From assembly GCF_000485595.1 (NCBI RefSeq), contig NW_014577169.1, forward strand, positions 365,564-395,563: a DNA stretch of 30,000 nt, written 5' to 3'. The translations under genes and the position numbers were made by a program. Shown here one piece after another: positions 11,418 through 22,505 of this stretch. A model generated the notes under the pieces. That model was given only the letters and a program-made list of their open reading frames with translations. It did no database searches and was not told the origin of the DNA. Each line of letters starts with the position of its first letter. Positions within the stretch are counted from its first letter, which is position 1. This DNA comes from Priapulus caudatus. Its lineage: Eukaryota > Priapulida > Priapulimorpha > Priapulimorphida > Priapulidae.

Positions 11418-13294
11418 TTAAAATAATTTAGGTTTTCCTATTCTTAGATGTAAATAGACATGCTGGTGGATTCTTGCCTTGCATATAACTCTTCCTCGCA
11501 GGAGAGCCTCTGGAACAGGGCCATAACTTCTGGAATCGGTCGAGTTATTATGGTTGTCACCTTCCAACCAGACGTGTCCCCTTGGTACCTGAAAGAAACA
11601 TCATATAAGACACATTATAAAGCAGTCAGTTAAAGTAAATGACAATATAAACCTTATTCGAGTATTGCATTGCAATACCTTGCAATAAAAGTACCATCGC
11701 GTATATGTTTACCTATTGATATATAGCTAACAACAATCAATGAGTGTTAGGTAACTAAACTGGAAAATAGGTGTGGCATAATTAAAACTCCACTAAACTC
11801 AAAAAGATCCATAATCTGCTCACCTTTAACATTATCGGCAAGGAATATTTAGTGAACAATAATTTAAATAACGATGCTTGAATAAATCATAAGATAACAG
11901 CAGCAATGAGGGGTGCACAGCACTTTGTGGACATGGGTTTTCGAAATCCTTACCAATTATATTCCTTTACATTATATAGATGATGCCTTCCACTTACATA
12001 TTCAGTGAAAAAGCCCTTGCTGATTTTGTCCCCTGGAACCGCCACAACCCGCTTGCAGATGTGCTGCCTTGGATCCACTGGGGACCTAGCTATCACAACA
12101 TCTCCACTGCAGTAAAAAACAGACCATACGTACAATGTGGTGCTGCCACTTATTTAAGTATCTGCGAGAGCACTGTTCCAATAGTTGCAAGTGATCTTAC
12201 TTGAGGGGTGACGTCAGACACCCCAAATGTATGAGAAAGAGAGAGAGAGATAGAGGGAGGGAGAGGGAGCGAGAAAAGATGGCGAGGGGGAGAAAGAGAA
12301 AGATGTAGTTCTAATAAATATTTACTTTGCACTCAGAATATTTGACAAGTGTTTCATTATATAATTATTACATAATAGAAAGATGCACAAATATTTGTGA
12401 GGAAATTTCTCTCCCATTTTATGCGTGTACTGTATAGTGCACCATGTTTCTAACCTGTAAGGCTTTTTTGAGTTCCCGACATCTGCCATTTTTTGTTATT
12501 TTGTTGCCCGGTTTCACTTTTTAATGTTACTTAATTGTAGAACTATATTTAAAAAAATATTTGCACCCGAAGCACAAACAAACAGTTTACCGTTTGGTCC
12601 TATTAAGGGCTGTCGTTATGTGTTCAGTCAAAACAATGTCACTGGTTGTAATGGTTGGTTCCATGGATGGTCCTGAACACTGCAAATAGTAACGGCACAA
12701 TCACTCAATCAGTTCTAATGCCCAGATATAATCGCACAATATAGCACAGCACCGGCTTTAATACGCAGAAGGCAGAAAGGTTCGATATGATATGACTACT
12801 AGGCACTTTAATTTAATTTAATTTTTTTTTTTTTTAGGGTTAGGGTTAGGTGTTTTTTTTTTTAAGTGCCTAGTAGTCATATCCTAAGTGCCTAGTAGTC
12901 ATATCATATCGCACCTATCTGCCGGGTGCCTTTAATACCAACAGGAATTTAATGGAGCAATTAAGTCTGGTCTTTCGCACATATAAAAACTATACAACTT
13001 TGATATCTGTTTCCATTACTTCATAGAAGAGAGGGATGCATGCAATATGAAATTTGTTCAACATGAAATGCGCACATAACTTTTGCATAGGCAGCAAGCA
13101 TTAACTGGTTACTTAGTCAGTTTGTATTAATGAATCAAACCATCAATGAGGTAATTATATATAGGCATACAAACCAGCACAAAGTCAGCGCCATACTCGA
13201 GGGCACAGTGAGCAATGCATCCGTACTGCACCACGCACAGAGCCACAACTCCTCCCTTATACAGGACTCGTCTAAACGTGGCGAAGATTGACAT
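11418..13294 (-). CDS. IMMP1L: Mitochondrial inner membrane protease subunit 1, four coding exons
   Basis: Exons on the minus strand: 13294-13175 (ATG start), 12679-12591, 12106-11998 and 11588-11418 (TAA at 11420-11418). Introns have GT/AG ends (donors GTTTGT, GTAAAC, GTAAGT) and all phases join, giving 162 aa; human IMMP1L has 166. Exon 1 has the hydrophobic segment with [13 protein letters not shown]. Exon 2 has CSGPSMEPT with the catalytic Ser at residue 45. Exon 3 has GDVVIARSP and [12 protein letters not shown] with the general-base Lys at 88; the Ser-Lys spacing of 43 equals that of the human enzyme. Exon 4 has [12 protein letters not shown] and [10 protein letters not shown]. This S26-family protease removes intermembrane-space sorting signals at the mitochondrial inner membrane, with IMMP2L. 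The last 20 or so residues after RGRV diverge from the usual FFKIWPL ending. The gene is nested, antisense, within an intron of the Cys-rich gene. Confidence 0.93.
12196..12304. repeat. GA-rich low-complexity tract
   Basis: AGAGAGAGATAGAGGGAGGGAG and similar purine repeats inside IMMP1L intron 2. Confidence 0.8.
12783..12911. repeat. Inverted repeat with TTAGGG core and T-tracts
   Basis: CGATATGATATGACTACTAG at the left pairs with CTAGTAGTCATATCATATCG at the right (arms of about 28 bp, near perfect). An extra 20-bp copy of the right arm sits at 12863-12882. Between the arms are two T-runs on either side of about three TTAGGG units (12834-12850). It lies in IMMP1L intron 1. Confidence 0.9.
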
Positions 13295-13682
13295 GAGTTA
13301 CCGTTTACATGAGGTAAACCATGTTCAGAGCTGCAAACAAAGATCAATCATTTACAGGTTGGTCTAGCCATGAATAGTACAATATGATCTGTGTAGAAAG
13401 GTTACTTCCACATAATAATGACACAAGTACACTTTAATACTTTGAATAAGTGGTTTTTTCGCATTAACAACATAGTCGATGTTGCACATGCATTAAAACT
13501 TTGGTAATTTTCTTTAGTAACTAATTTTCATTTTTGTGCAATAGGCTTCTTCAGCCCTGCTGCCTATAGATGCTATCTACTGGTGAATTTCACATTTATA
13601 ACATTATTTTGAAGGTCAAAGCAAAGTGCTACACGGGGAGAGCGCTATCATGTTATGTGCTAAACCGATACATCATTCAGTC

Positions 13683-14117
13683 CTAAGCCGCATTCACACG
13701 GAGCGTTCGTCCCCGGTCGGAAAACGATCCGAGACTGACCCGGGTCAAAAACGACATGGAGCGTTGTTGAAGAGAGCGTTCACACGACGCTATGCGAGTT
13801 GCCTGATATGCGAGCTGCGAGTTGCGAGCTGAGAAAAAAATACAATGCGTCCAAGCGAACAATCAAGTGAACAATGCGAATTAAACAATCAAACTTGGCT
13901 CTCGACACTGGCGACTTTACCGCTGTACTTATTCTGTCCCGGGTCGTGTGCCAGTACGCATTCACACGAAAAAAATAAACCAGCACTCGGGTCGTTTTCG
14001 AGACTTACTCGTTCTCGTTACCGAGAAAACGTCCGTGTGAACGCTCGACCCGGGACGCATTTGACACGCATTCGTTTTCGACCCGGATTGTTTCGCTCCG
14101 TGTGAACTCGGCGCTAG
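13683..14117. mobile_element. MITE with CACACGGAGCG inverted ends
   Basis: The left end CTAAGCCGCATTCACACGGA and the right end (reverse complement CTAGCGCCGAGTTCACACGG) match over about 24 bp with few differences. Internally GTTTTCGACCCGG and GAGCGTTCACACG recur in both orientations. There is no coding frame of note. It lies in the Cys-rich gene intron, 5' of IMMP1L. TSD unclear (possibly TA or CTA). Confidence 0.7.
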
Positions 14118-14191
14118 TCACTTTTCACTTGTCACTAGTTATATGCCATACCTACTAATTGTGCAGCCTGGTCGGGCCAACTTTATTATTA

Positions 14192-14523
14192 CAGTTAAAA
14201 GTCCAAAAATCCAGACTGCTCATGTATTGGGTCGGTCCGTATTTTCGGATTTTCCGGATCATCAGGGGGTACTTTTAAAATTCAAATTTAAGGAAGAAAA
14301 AGAAGAGATTAAGAGGTAAATTTTGATAGTTTATTCATTAGCAAATACAGCATGCTTCATTTATCAAAACGAGCAGTTTTAAAGAAAAATAAAGTCAACA
14401 CTTTACAAAAATGTAAACTTTTCACTACAAAAAAAAGCTAAATTTAAGGTTTTAGAGTTTTCGAAAAGTCTGGGTTCTCGGGTGGTCCGGATTTATGGCA
14501 TCCGAATTTTTGGACTTCTACTG
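14192..14523. mobile_element. Tc1/mariner (pogo)-like MITE with TA flanks
   Basis: 332 bp. The ends CAGTTAAAAGTCCAAAAATC and the complement of GAATTTTTGGACTTCTACTG form about 22-bp inverted repeats directly flanked by TA on both sides (14190-14191 and 14524-14525). TCCGGAT motifs recur inside. The superfamily is inferred from the CAGT ends and TA duplication. Confidence 0.75.
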
Positions 14524-14973
14524 TATATGAAAAAAACATACATAATACAGCATGAGCTTTGCAGATGAGTGGGATCAAGGATAGTCTGGGACCCCACAAA
14601 CGTGTTTTCGCATATGCGCTGAAGTCTAAACTGATCAGGGGTGCTAAACTAGTAGGGTTGGACCCAAACCGACCAGGCTCTCCGACTAGTGTTAAGCGAG
14701 ATGGGAACTTGTGGCTAGGTTGGACCCAAAGAGCTACATTATATATAGTCAATATATATAATATTAGTTATTACATCAGCTCTTGTCAGTCTTCAACTTA
14801 AAGTTGATAATAATATTAATAATAATCCGTCCGTCCGTCCGTCCGTCCATCTATCCATCCATCCATCCATCCATCCATGCATGCATTCAAAATTCTAACC
14901 AAAAAAGCCCAATCTATGGTGCTTATACGCCTTGTTTTATTATTGTTATTATTTCATTCATCTGAATTTTCAG

Positions 14974-15113
14974 GGGCGAAAATCAGCTGCGCCAACAATG
15001 GCTGTACGGGCATACTGGCACTGGAGGTTTTCTTTACGTGTACCGAAGTAACGACGGCCATAGGGACAACAACGGGGACAACAATAACGTGCACACCAAC
15101 CATTCCCTCTTAA
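14974..15113 (+). CDS. Cys-rich modular extracellular protein, terminal exon
   Basis: A 140-nt segment follows a good acceptor (TTATTTCATTCATCTGAATTTTCAG) and ends with TAA at 15111. Its frame is open in phase 1, matching the exon B donor. It encodes KISCANNGCTGILALEVFFT, then a Thr-rich tail (TTAIGTTTGTTITCTPTIPS) that could be O-glycosylated. A canonical AATAAA lies 82 nt after the stop. Linkage to exons A and B rests on phase, strand and order; the intervening intron would be 6.7 kb and contain IMMP1L. It could instead belong to a separate gene. Confidence 0.5.
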
Positions 15114-15194
15114 ATATTTTCCTCATTGCGTATGTTCGTGATGTGACAAAATGTAGAGCCGCAATTATGCATAACGTGATGCGATCCACTTAGA

Positions 15195-15200
15195 AATAAA
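15195..15200 (+). promoter_or_regulatory. Poly(A) signal AATAAA
   Basis: A perfect hexamer 82 nt downstream of the putative stop codon of the Cys-rich gene. It supports 14974-15113 as a terminal exon. Confidence 0.5.
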
Positions 15201-15330
15201 GGAAGATGGTGGAAAATTTATATTGGATATTATCAGCCATAACAAATATAGGATACTAAGAAGACGAAAACTCAGACCGAAAACGTTACGTTTACACACA
15301 GTTTATACAGCGCTGAGTTCGCAACGTTAC

Positions 15331-15471
15331 TTGTTTATCCCGAATGACCTTTGACATTTCCCATGGTTCGTTGCGCGAGAGATACCGAACTCGATCGCTT
15401 ATAAGCGAGTTCGGCATTACAACTGCGCATGCGCGAGTTTGCCCAGGTCATGGGTCATTCGGGATTAACAA
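15331..15471. mobile_element. Short 141-bp MITE
   Basis: TTGTTTATCCCGAATGACC and GGTCATTCGGGATTAACAA form 19-bp terminal inverted repeats with one mismatch. An inner hairpin is formed by CCGAACTCG and CGAGTTCGG. It is too short to code. Confidence 0.75.
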
Positions 15472-16119
15472 TAGGTTCCCGCCAGCTGAGCATACATTAC
15501 GATCGATGTTTTTGACCGGCGTTTCATACGTACTTTCTAGTTTTGCTTTTGATTTCCAACAGTATGTCAGTACTGAACTATACATTTAGTTTGTAAAGGC
15601 CCAGTGTAACGCTTATACCAACAGCATTCTTTAACACCTATTCATCCGTTTATCATTTATTTATCATCGACGAACTTTGACGCTGACCATAGACAAAAGA
15701 TTGACTATAATACAAAAGAAAATGAACAAAATGAACTCCTGTGGCTATTTCCCTCTATAGTAGTTATTGCAAGTAGTCATTAGTAATTCGATATGAGACG
15801 GTATTTGTAAGTTTTAACAAAGTTGAAAAGGTTAAGCATTTTTAGTTTATGGGTGAGGGAAGCCCAAAGTTTCACACCTCGATATTTTAGTGTTTTTAAT
15901 CCCATGGATGTAGAAAAACGGGGAAGATAGATTTTAAAACATTAATATATCTAACTGATATCAGAAATCGGGCGATACATTGGCTCCATTCTCGATCATC
16001 ATCGTTCATGACTTTGCGCTGCGCAGGGCAATGATCAGCGGGCGTGAGGCCGAGCTCGGGTTCACCGAAGGTCGCAAGAAGGTTGCGAGTAGGTCGCGCC
16101 GTTACCCAAAGGTGGTATA

Positions 16120-17335
16120 CAGACGGACCTGCTTTACCCAAATGTGATATACAGACGGACCTGGACTTTGCGAATGACATTGCGCTGATGTCTGACGAGG
16201 TACAACAGGCACAGGAACTACTAGCCTGTGTGGAAGAGGAGTGCAAAGCAGTGGGGCTGCATAAGTTTGAACACCAAGAAGACAGAGCACATCTGCTACA
16301 ACATGGCAGAGCACATTCCCTGAAAACAATGGAGGGTAGGGAGCTGAAGGAAGTCAATTAATTAGGACTTTAAACATATCACGGTTCATGGGTCAACTCT
16401 ACGGAAAACAACATCAAAACCAGGAAAGCAAAAGCATGGAATGCCCTTAATGGCATGAAGATCTGGAGTTGAAACATATCACGCGATATAAAAATCTCGT
16501 TCTTCCTGGCCACAGTAGAGTCTATCCTCCTCTACGGATGCGAGGAATGGACCCTAACACCTGTAACTGAAAGTTCCTTGAATGGCTGCTACACCCGAAT
16601 GCTGCGACCAGTCCTAGGCATCTTCTGGCAGGACCGCATAACCAACATCGTCTTATATGGTGGACTGCCACGGGTCGGTGACAATGTTAGCGCAATGAGG
16701 AGTATGAAGCTGGCAGCCCACTGCTACAGGCACTCAGAACACATGCGTCTAAACAGAGGAATTGCTCCGACTGTGAGAATTTGTGACGTTTCGTTTAACC
16801 GGTCATAGCCGCGCGTGTATTAGCCCATGAGCGATACCGCGCGTGCATATTTGTTAATTAATTAGACTAATCGTGCTTCAATAGACTCAAAATTCACAGA
16901 GATTAAGGCTAAGACGTGTCTATAACAGCTAGAATTTATAGAAATGTAATTCAAATCGTTCGCTCCATACGATAGTTAGTACATGTTCCTACGGGTCATA
17001 GCATAATAGCGTATGCGGCGGGATTGGGCGGGGTCTATTTTTATCCTCCAATCACAGGTCGAACTCGGATCAATTCCCGTTTAGACGCATATGTCCCAGA
17101 ACTCCTTGCCCATAGACTGATAGAGCTGTTCTCTGGGAGCCTTCCCATGGACACAGAGCCAGGGTGGGGACGCCAGGGCAGGGAGAACATACCTTGACAA
17201 TATAAAGAAGGATGCGGGGGTGGATACGACTAGCGAGCTGGCGGACCTAATCGGCTAATGCGGGATCAGGGGTTTGCTGTTGTGCAGTTGTGGTTGCAGT
17301 TGTGGTTCCAGCTGCAGTTGTGATGATACGGTTCA
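16120..17335 (+). pseudogene. Non-LTR retrotransposon reverse transcriptase, 3' part, broken
   Basis: Translated fragments follow the order of a LINE reverse transcriptase. First comes the motif C region LDFANDIALMSDEV, then KAWNALNGMKIW, FFLATVESILLYGCEEWTLT, GCYTRMLRPVLGI, LPRVGDNV and, after a MITE insertion, VLWEPSHGHRAR and a GRPG-like C-terminus near 17160-17250. The catalytic FADD box reads FAND. Several frameshifts and stops separate the parts, and the 5' half is missing, as expected of a dead, 5'-truncated copy. A 26-bp tandem duplication (TATACAGACGGACCTG) lies at its head near 16115-16160. The exact LINE clade is not assigned. Confidence 0.8.
16741..17096. mobile_element. 356-bp MITE inserted in the LINE
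   Basis: ACATGCGTCTAAACAGAGGA at the left and the complement of TCAATTCCCGTTTAGACGCA at the right form inverted repeats of about 35 bp. CAGAAC flanks both sides (16735-16740 and 17097-17102), consistent with a 6-bp target-site duplication. Conceptually removing the element plus one CAGAAC restores the LINE reading CAC TCA GAA CTC CTT GCC (HSELLA), which fits the conserved RHPEL region of these reverse transcriptases. Confidence 0.8.
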
Positions 17336-17413
17336 AGGATAGAGAACATGGGTCCCATTGAGACTTGTGTCATTTTCGTAAATGAAAATGTGGAGGTAGA
17401 CCCTCTAAAATCG

Positions 17414-17444
17414 ACAGAACTGACAGCGCGACCGCAGGCATTAA
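17414..17444 (+). pseudogene. 31-nt exact copy of TRAPPC11 exon 1 sequence
   Basis: Positions 17414-17444 are identical to 28009-28039 inside the first coding exon of TRAPPC11 (core GACAGCGCGACCGCAGGCAT). The preceding AAATCGAC also occurs at the exon, but 23 nt further upstream there, so this copy looks like an exon fragment with a 23-nt internal deletion. No further similarity is visible on either side. Confidence 0.75.
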
Positions 17445-17827
17445 CGTAGGGCGTAGGACGTAGGGCGCAAATCCACTTTAGGCACCTTAGGTATCACGAA
17501 GTGATGCACAGATTTCTGTATATCATCAACTGATGCACAGACTTTCCGGACAGACTCCAGGAATGATGAACAAATGTTTACCTGCCCACATAGTCAGGCG
17601 CCACCTATCGGACAAAAATACTACTATTATACCACTAAAAATTATGTTATGTGTATTTTTATGTATACTGCAACGTGTATTCATGTTTTTAGTATAAATA
17701 AACCGATGAGATAAAATTGACCAGATTCTGAGAATCTTTGAATTTTGATTAAATCTGTGGAAACTTGAACTATTAATACAGTCGCGTTCAGTTTTGATCG
17801 GTGATGCAGTTGAATTATCATCATTGC

Positions 17828-17923
17828 AGTGATCAACTATGATCTATACGGTAGTGATCAACTATGATCTATACGGTAGTGATCAACTATGATCTATACG
17901 GTAGTGATCAACTATGATCTATA
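17828..17923. repeat. 25-bp tandem repeat, ~4 copies
   Basis: GTGATCAACTATGATCTATA plus CGGTA repeats with almost no variation. It abuts the 3' end of the minus-strand LINE and may be its repetitive tail. Confidence 0.9.
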
Positions 17924-17934
17924 TAATTGGAATA

Positions 17935-20085
17935 TAGAGAATATATTGTATAGTAAAAATGGATTTCAGTTGTTTTTTGGTAATAGTTACAAAATATTGC
18001 CGGCAGTGAGTTTGTGTTAAATTTGAACATGAATTTGGCCAATTCCAAGAGATATATTATGTTATGTTTTAATAAGTTATGTTTGAGATAAAGTGGAGAG
18101 GCTCGAGACCATTTAGTAGCAAAATTAATCAGTTTGATATTTGATATCTTATTCTGTTGTGTTATTACTGGTTTGAGCTCAGATTTTGAAGCAGATCCCC
18201 AACTGAGGATAGCATATTGTAAGTAAGAATAAGCAAGTGCGTAATATACTGTTAATAAAGACTGAGTGTCAACATAATATCTTGGTTAGATTATGTCAGC
18301 TGTTTTAGATAGTTTGCTTGATACGCTATTGATATGCGGATTTCAGTTAAGTTTGTTATCAATAAAGATACCGAGGTATTTGATTGAAGTGGTTTGTTCT
18401 AGGGTATGGGATCTGATTTCGATTTTAAAATTATTAACGCTATGTTTCTTATTAGAAATTATCATGTATTTCGTTTTTGTATAATTAATCAATAGCTAGT
18501 TAGCAGCCATCCACTCATCAATACGGTTAATCTCATGATTTACAAGGGTGTTTAAGCTCGTGATGTTGTTGCTAGAAATAAAGATATAGGTTGGTGTCAT
18601 TTGCAAAAAGTCTTGATTTAGGAAGATCATTAATATATATTAGAAATAATAGAGGTCCGAGTGTTGATCCCTGATAGTTACACCTCCACCTCCAGATATT
18701 TATCCCTCCACAGTTAATATTTAGGTGTGATGATGAAAATGTATCTAGATTTGTAGTTTCTAAATAGTTTCAGAGAATTTCCTCGTATACCATAATGGTT
18801 CATTTTATAAAGAAGAGTCGTGCTGCACTGTGTCAAATGCTTTTGAAAGATCAAGAAAAATTGCACATGTATATATTTGCCATCGTCAATTGCTGAGAGG
18901 AGATTGTCATAGATATTAGAGATAGCCAGTGACGTAGAATGATTTTTTCTAAATCCAAACTGGTTAGGTGTTAATACATTACAGTGTTGCAAGAATTTAA
19001 TTAGTCTGTTGTAAAGTAGTTTTTCAAATATTTTTGCAAAAGGTGATAAGAGCGAGATAGACCTGTCTATAGTTGGATGGAATATTAGGCGAGTCTGTTT
19101 TATATATGAGAATGATTTTTGCTATTTTAAGGCAGGAAGGAAAAATACCTTCCTCCATGCATCTGTTGAATATTTTAGTCAGTTAATCCGGTATAATAAC
19201 TGTGCTGCTCAGCTTAAGATTAGTGGGTGTGTTATCATAAGCATTTGCCTTGTTTGAATCCATTTTAGTAATTACTTCCTTAATTTCATTTTCTGTGATA
19301 GGAAATAAAAACATCGATTCAGGATTAGTATTGCCCAGATAGCTAGAGACAGGCTTATTTACAATAGGTATTTTAGCTGCTAGATTATCACCGACATTAC
19401 GAAAGTGTTCATTGAATGTATTGCAAATTTGAGTTGGGTTAATTACTGACAATTGAATTGTCACTTCTTATAAGAAACTCAGGAGCAACTCGTCTTTTAT
19501 CTTTTATTTTAACAATTTTATTTATTGTCTGCCACGTCTTTCTCATGTTTGTTTTGTATTTAATGATTATGGTATTAAAGTAATTTTTTGGCAGCTGTCT
19601 TTAAGTGAGTTAGCTAATTATTATTATATTGTTTGTATAAGCTTCTGAGCACCTCCACTATTAGATAGGAAATGAGTTGTGAACATTCTGTTTTTAGTGT
19701 GAATTGATTTTGTAAGCCATGGATTGTTCGTCCGCTTAGTTTTTTTTCTTGTTAATATTCTCGCTGGGGCATATTTATCGATAGTGTGGTTTACAGTAAT
19801 AAGATTACTCATAGAGGAGTCCAGTTCTTCATTGTAAAAATAGATTCCCTCACTATCATTTTGCAGATCAGATAAGAATGCTGTGTAGTCTATATGTGCA
19901 GTGTCTTTCCGTTTAATTTTTTGATAAGATTTGTGTATGTTGGTATTCTTAATTAGTGCAAATATCGGAAGGTGATCAGATAGATCGCATTGAACGGCTT
20001 TGTGATTATTTTTGCAGGTTTTGTTACAGTATGGGCATGGATATAATATGATATTAATAAATGCACATGTTGTTAACGGTGATCA
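17935..20085 (-). pseudogene. CR1/L2-like LINE, degenerate, internally deleted
   Basis: On the minus strand the order is: CPYCNKTCKNNHKAVQCD (zinc-binding N-terminal segment, near 20040-19985), then SDHLPIFALI (end of the endonuclease domain), a linker, and reverse transcriptase blocks [77 protein letters not shown] and YAILSWGSASKS-like text reaching about 18150. Stops and frameshifts are frequent. The catalytic FADD box reads FAND. Most of the endonuclease is missing: the zinc segment runs directly into SDHLPIF near 19980, so an internal deletion removed it. The copy is inactive. Confidence 0.85.
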
Positions 20086-20154
20086 GTAATCCAATTGTCA
20101 CAATATATATACATCCAATATATATACACTGTCACGATAGAGGGTTGCATCTGA

Positions 20155-20720
20155 CTTGCATGCGTGTGTGTGCACGTACACGTGCGTGCATGCGTGCGTG
20201 TGCACGTACACGTGCGGGCATGCGTGCGTGCGTGTGTGTGTGCGTGCGTGCGTGTGCAGGTACACGTGTATGCATTAGTGCGTTGGTGCGTGCGTGCGTG
20301 TGCACGTACAACTGCGCGCATGCATGCGTGCGTGCGTGTGTATGTAAACGTGCGTGCGTGTGTGTGTGCGTGTGCACGTATACGTGCGTGCGTACCCATG
20401 TGCGTGCGTGCGTGCGTGTGTGCGCGCGTGTGCATGTGCACGTAGACGTGCGTGCATGCGTGCGTGCTTGCGTGTGCACGTACACGTGCGTGCATGAGTG
20501 TGTGCGTGCGTGCGTGTGTACGTACACGTGCGTTCGTGTGTGTGTGCACGTACACGTGCGTGCGTGCATGCGTGTGTGCGCGCGTGTGCAGGTACACGTT
20601 TGTGCGTGCGTGCGTGTGTGCGTGTGCAGGTACACGTGTGTGCATGTGTGCGTGCGTGCGTGTGTACGTGCGTGTGTGTGTGCAGGTACACGTGCGTGCG
20701 TGCATGCATGTGCAAGTAGA
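20155..20720. repeat. GTGC/GTGT array with CACGTACACGTG core
   Basis: About 565 bp of alternating purine-pyrimidine sequence. The self-complementary element TGCACGTACACGTGCGTG recurs roughly every 30-45 bp, separated by (GTGC)n/(TG)n. All six frames stay open by composition, giving Val-Arg-Ala-Cys or His-Thr-Arg products that are not genes. The tract is a good candidate for Z-DNA (inference from composition). Confidence 0.95.
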
Positions 20721-20786
20721 CGTGACAAACACACCAATATTCATACATACGAATAACACATGTTTTACTCTTCACATATATTTCCA

Positions 20787-20792
20787 TTTATT
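20787..20792 (-). promoter_or_regulatory. Poly(A) signal for the transposase relic
   Basis: AATAAA on the minus strand, 14 nt beyond the putative transposase stop (TAG at 20808-20806). Confidence 0.4.
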
Positions 20793-20805
20793 CGTTATTT
20801 ACACT

Positions 20806-21691
20806 CTACTGTTCCGCCATATCAGTCATCAAATTCCCATACATCATTCTTCGCTGCCCGTACATTTCCCGATACATAAACTCGTCAAGAACCGCTGGCA
20901 ACAAAGTCTTCCCGACGCCTTTCATGCGCTTTATCCTGGCCTTCGCCGCACTCCATAAACCTTCAATGGTGTTCGTACACACCTTCTTCTGAAATAAACT
21001 CTTTTTTGTGGCATACCGTTTCGTGCCTATACCCCATTTCGCCTAAACACTTGTAACTGGCAAACTCCTCAAAGTAAATGGTACTGCCGACTTTCACATG
21101 TCTTTCTATCAGCGGCACCTACGTCGTACGTTTTCTATCCTTGACAATGTACACGACGCATTTCTTTGTGTGTCGCTCTACGATTCCGAAAACCCATTGG
21201 TTTGCTGCGGGCGCCTTGCCGCGCTGGTATTTCCCTTTCTTGCGAAATAAACTTTCATCTATTTCGACAAGGTTTTCTCCTTTCGGTAGCAAACTCTCAC
21301 TGAAAACCACCGGATCACGCTGGAGCCGTTCGGTGCAGATATCGCGGCAGAAATTATACCAATCCGTCACCGTCGTCCTTGCCAGTTCTGGTATCAAGTC
21401 TCTCACATGCTTCATTTGCAAATCCATTGCAAACATATAGATCACGGCGAGTATGGTCTTTAAAGGCAGCCGACTCTTCTCGAAGAAGCTGCTTTTACGA
21501 ATGGTTACTCGACGTCTGCAGTGTACAACCAGACATACGCATTTGCTAGTTGGCCCTGTCATGTAACGTCTGCTGATTGCGTATTTACTATCGCGGCCGG
21601 ACTTTCTGAAATGCCGCTGTTGTTCTTGCATTAACTTGTCACCCAACGTGCCATCACCTTGGTGGATTGAAATGTCACATCCAAGGACCAA
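20806..21691 (-). pseudogene. ISXO2/Merlin-like DDE transposase, broken
   Basis: Minus-strand reading gives, in order: a degenerate zinc-ribbon region (KCVCLVVHCRRRVTIRKSSF), FEKSRLPLKTILAVIYMFAM, the first catalytic segment VEIDESLFRKKGKYQRG, WVFGIVERHTKKCVVYIVKD, VKVGSTIYFEEFASYKCLGE and the C-terminal block TNTIEGLWSAAKARIKRMKG. This is the layout of IS1595/ISXO2-type transposases, called Merlin in animals. It carries a TAG nonsense codon at 21121-21119 and a frameshift around 20960-20980 before TNTIEG. At the usual second catalytic Asp (SDxWxxY in relatives) it reads FEEFASY, so it would probably be inactive even if the frame were intact. The N-terminal start is uncertain; the upstream flank is a partial duplication of the same gene. 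Confidence 0.85.
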
Positions 21692-21849
21692 TCAGAAGAA
21701 AAGCAGCGCGTGTATTGCTTTAGTAATTAAACAGACATACGCATTTGCTAGTTGGCCCTATTTCTACAGATGTAACGTCTGCTCACTGCGTATTTACTAT
21801 CGCGGCCGGACTTTCTGAAATGCCGCTGTTCTTCTTCCATTAACTTGTC
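21531..21849. repeat. Partial direct duplication of the transposase N-terminus
   Basis: 21531-21640 and 21733-21849 are direct copies (AGACATACGCATTTGCTAGT to CATTAACTTGTC) with scattered changes and a 7-bp indel. The second copy is cut off where LINE sequence begins at 21850. Confidence 0.85.
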
Positions 21850-22320
21850 TAACGAAACTCGATTACAAAAAATCGAAACAAAACAGAATAAATGTATGCG
21901 TTCCACCTTCTTTGCTAACAACAAACAAAGTGCTACCCCATACTACAAGCTTCTAGACATTCTAAATCTTGATAATGTTTTTAAACTCAAAATCTTAACT
22001 GTTGTACACTTCTACACAAAATCAAGTATGTTAAAACGCATATTCCTGCAGCCTTTATTCATCTAATTCCTTCTGCTTTACAAATACATAATGACAACAC
22101 TAGGTATGCCGCAAAGGGTCATCTACACCGACCTGCCTCCAGGACTAACTATGGTCTATCTCGATTTAAGTCTCTGGCCTCAATGATATCCGAAAAAATT
22201 CCTTCAAATTTCAACCACGCCTCACACTAAATGTAAACATCATTATAAGCTATTCCTTCTAGGCAGCCAGTAATGATCAATTGAATTAAATTAGTCCATG
22301 TTATTTAGGACCATTAGAAA
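21850..22320 (+). pseudogene. LINE 3' end (RT C-terminal tail)
   Basis: + frames read RLQKIETKQNKCMRSTFFAN, SATPYYKLLDILNLDNVFKL, then in other frames NDNTRYAAKGHLHRPASRTN, YGLSRFKSLASMISEKIPSN and HYKLFLLGSQ. This is the conserved C-terminal tail of CR1/L2-like LINE reverse transcriptases. It is 5'-truncated, with a frameshift and an internal stop (ASH-stop). Confidence 0.8.
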
Positions 22321-22505
22321 TTAGTTATATATTATATTCTAATTGCTTTCTTGTTCTTGTTACTTATTACGTATTACATCTATTGTTTTTTTTGTTCTAC
22401 TGTTGCATATATATGTATATATCTATATCTTTTTGGGTACGTAGACAGCCAGAAATGTTCAATTAAATTAAATTAGTCTATGTTATTTAGGACCATTACA
22501 AATGA
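22259..22505. repeat. 62-bp direct repeats at the LINE 3' end
   Basis: 22259-22320 and 22442-22505 share CAGCCAG, TCAATTNAATTAAATTAGTC and ATGTTATTTAGGACCATTA, 183 bp apart. They look like two LINE 3' termini. The second runs into the first codons of the ATPase-like frame. Confidence 0.75.
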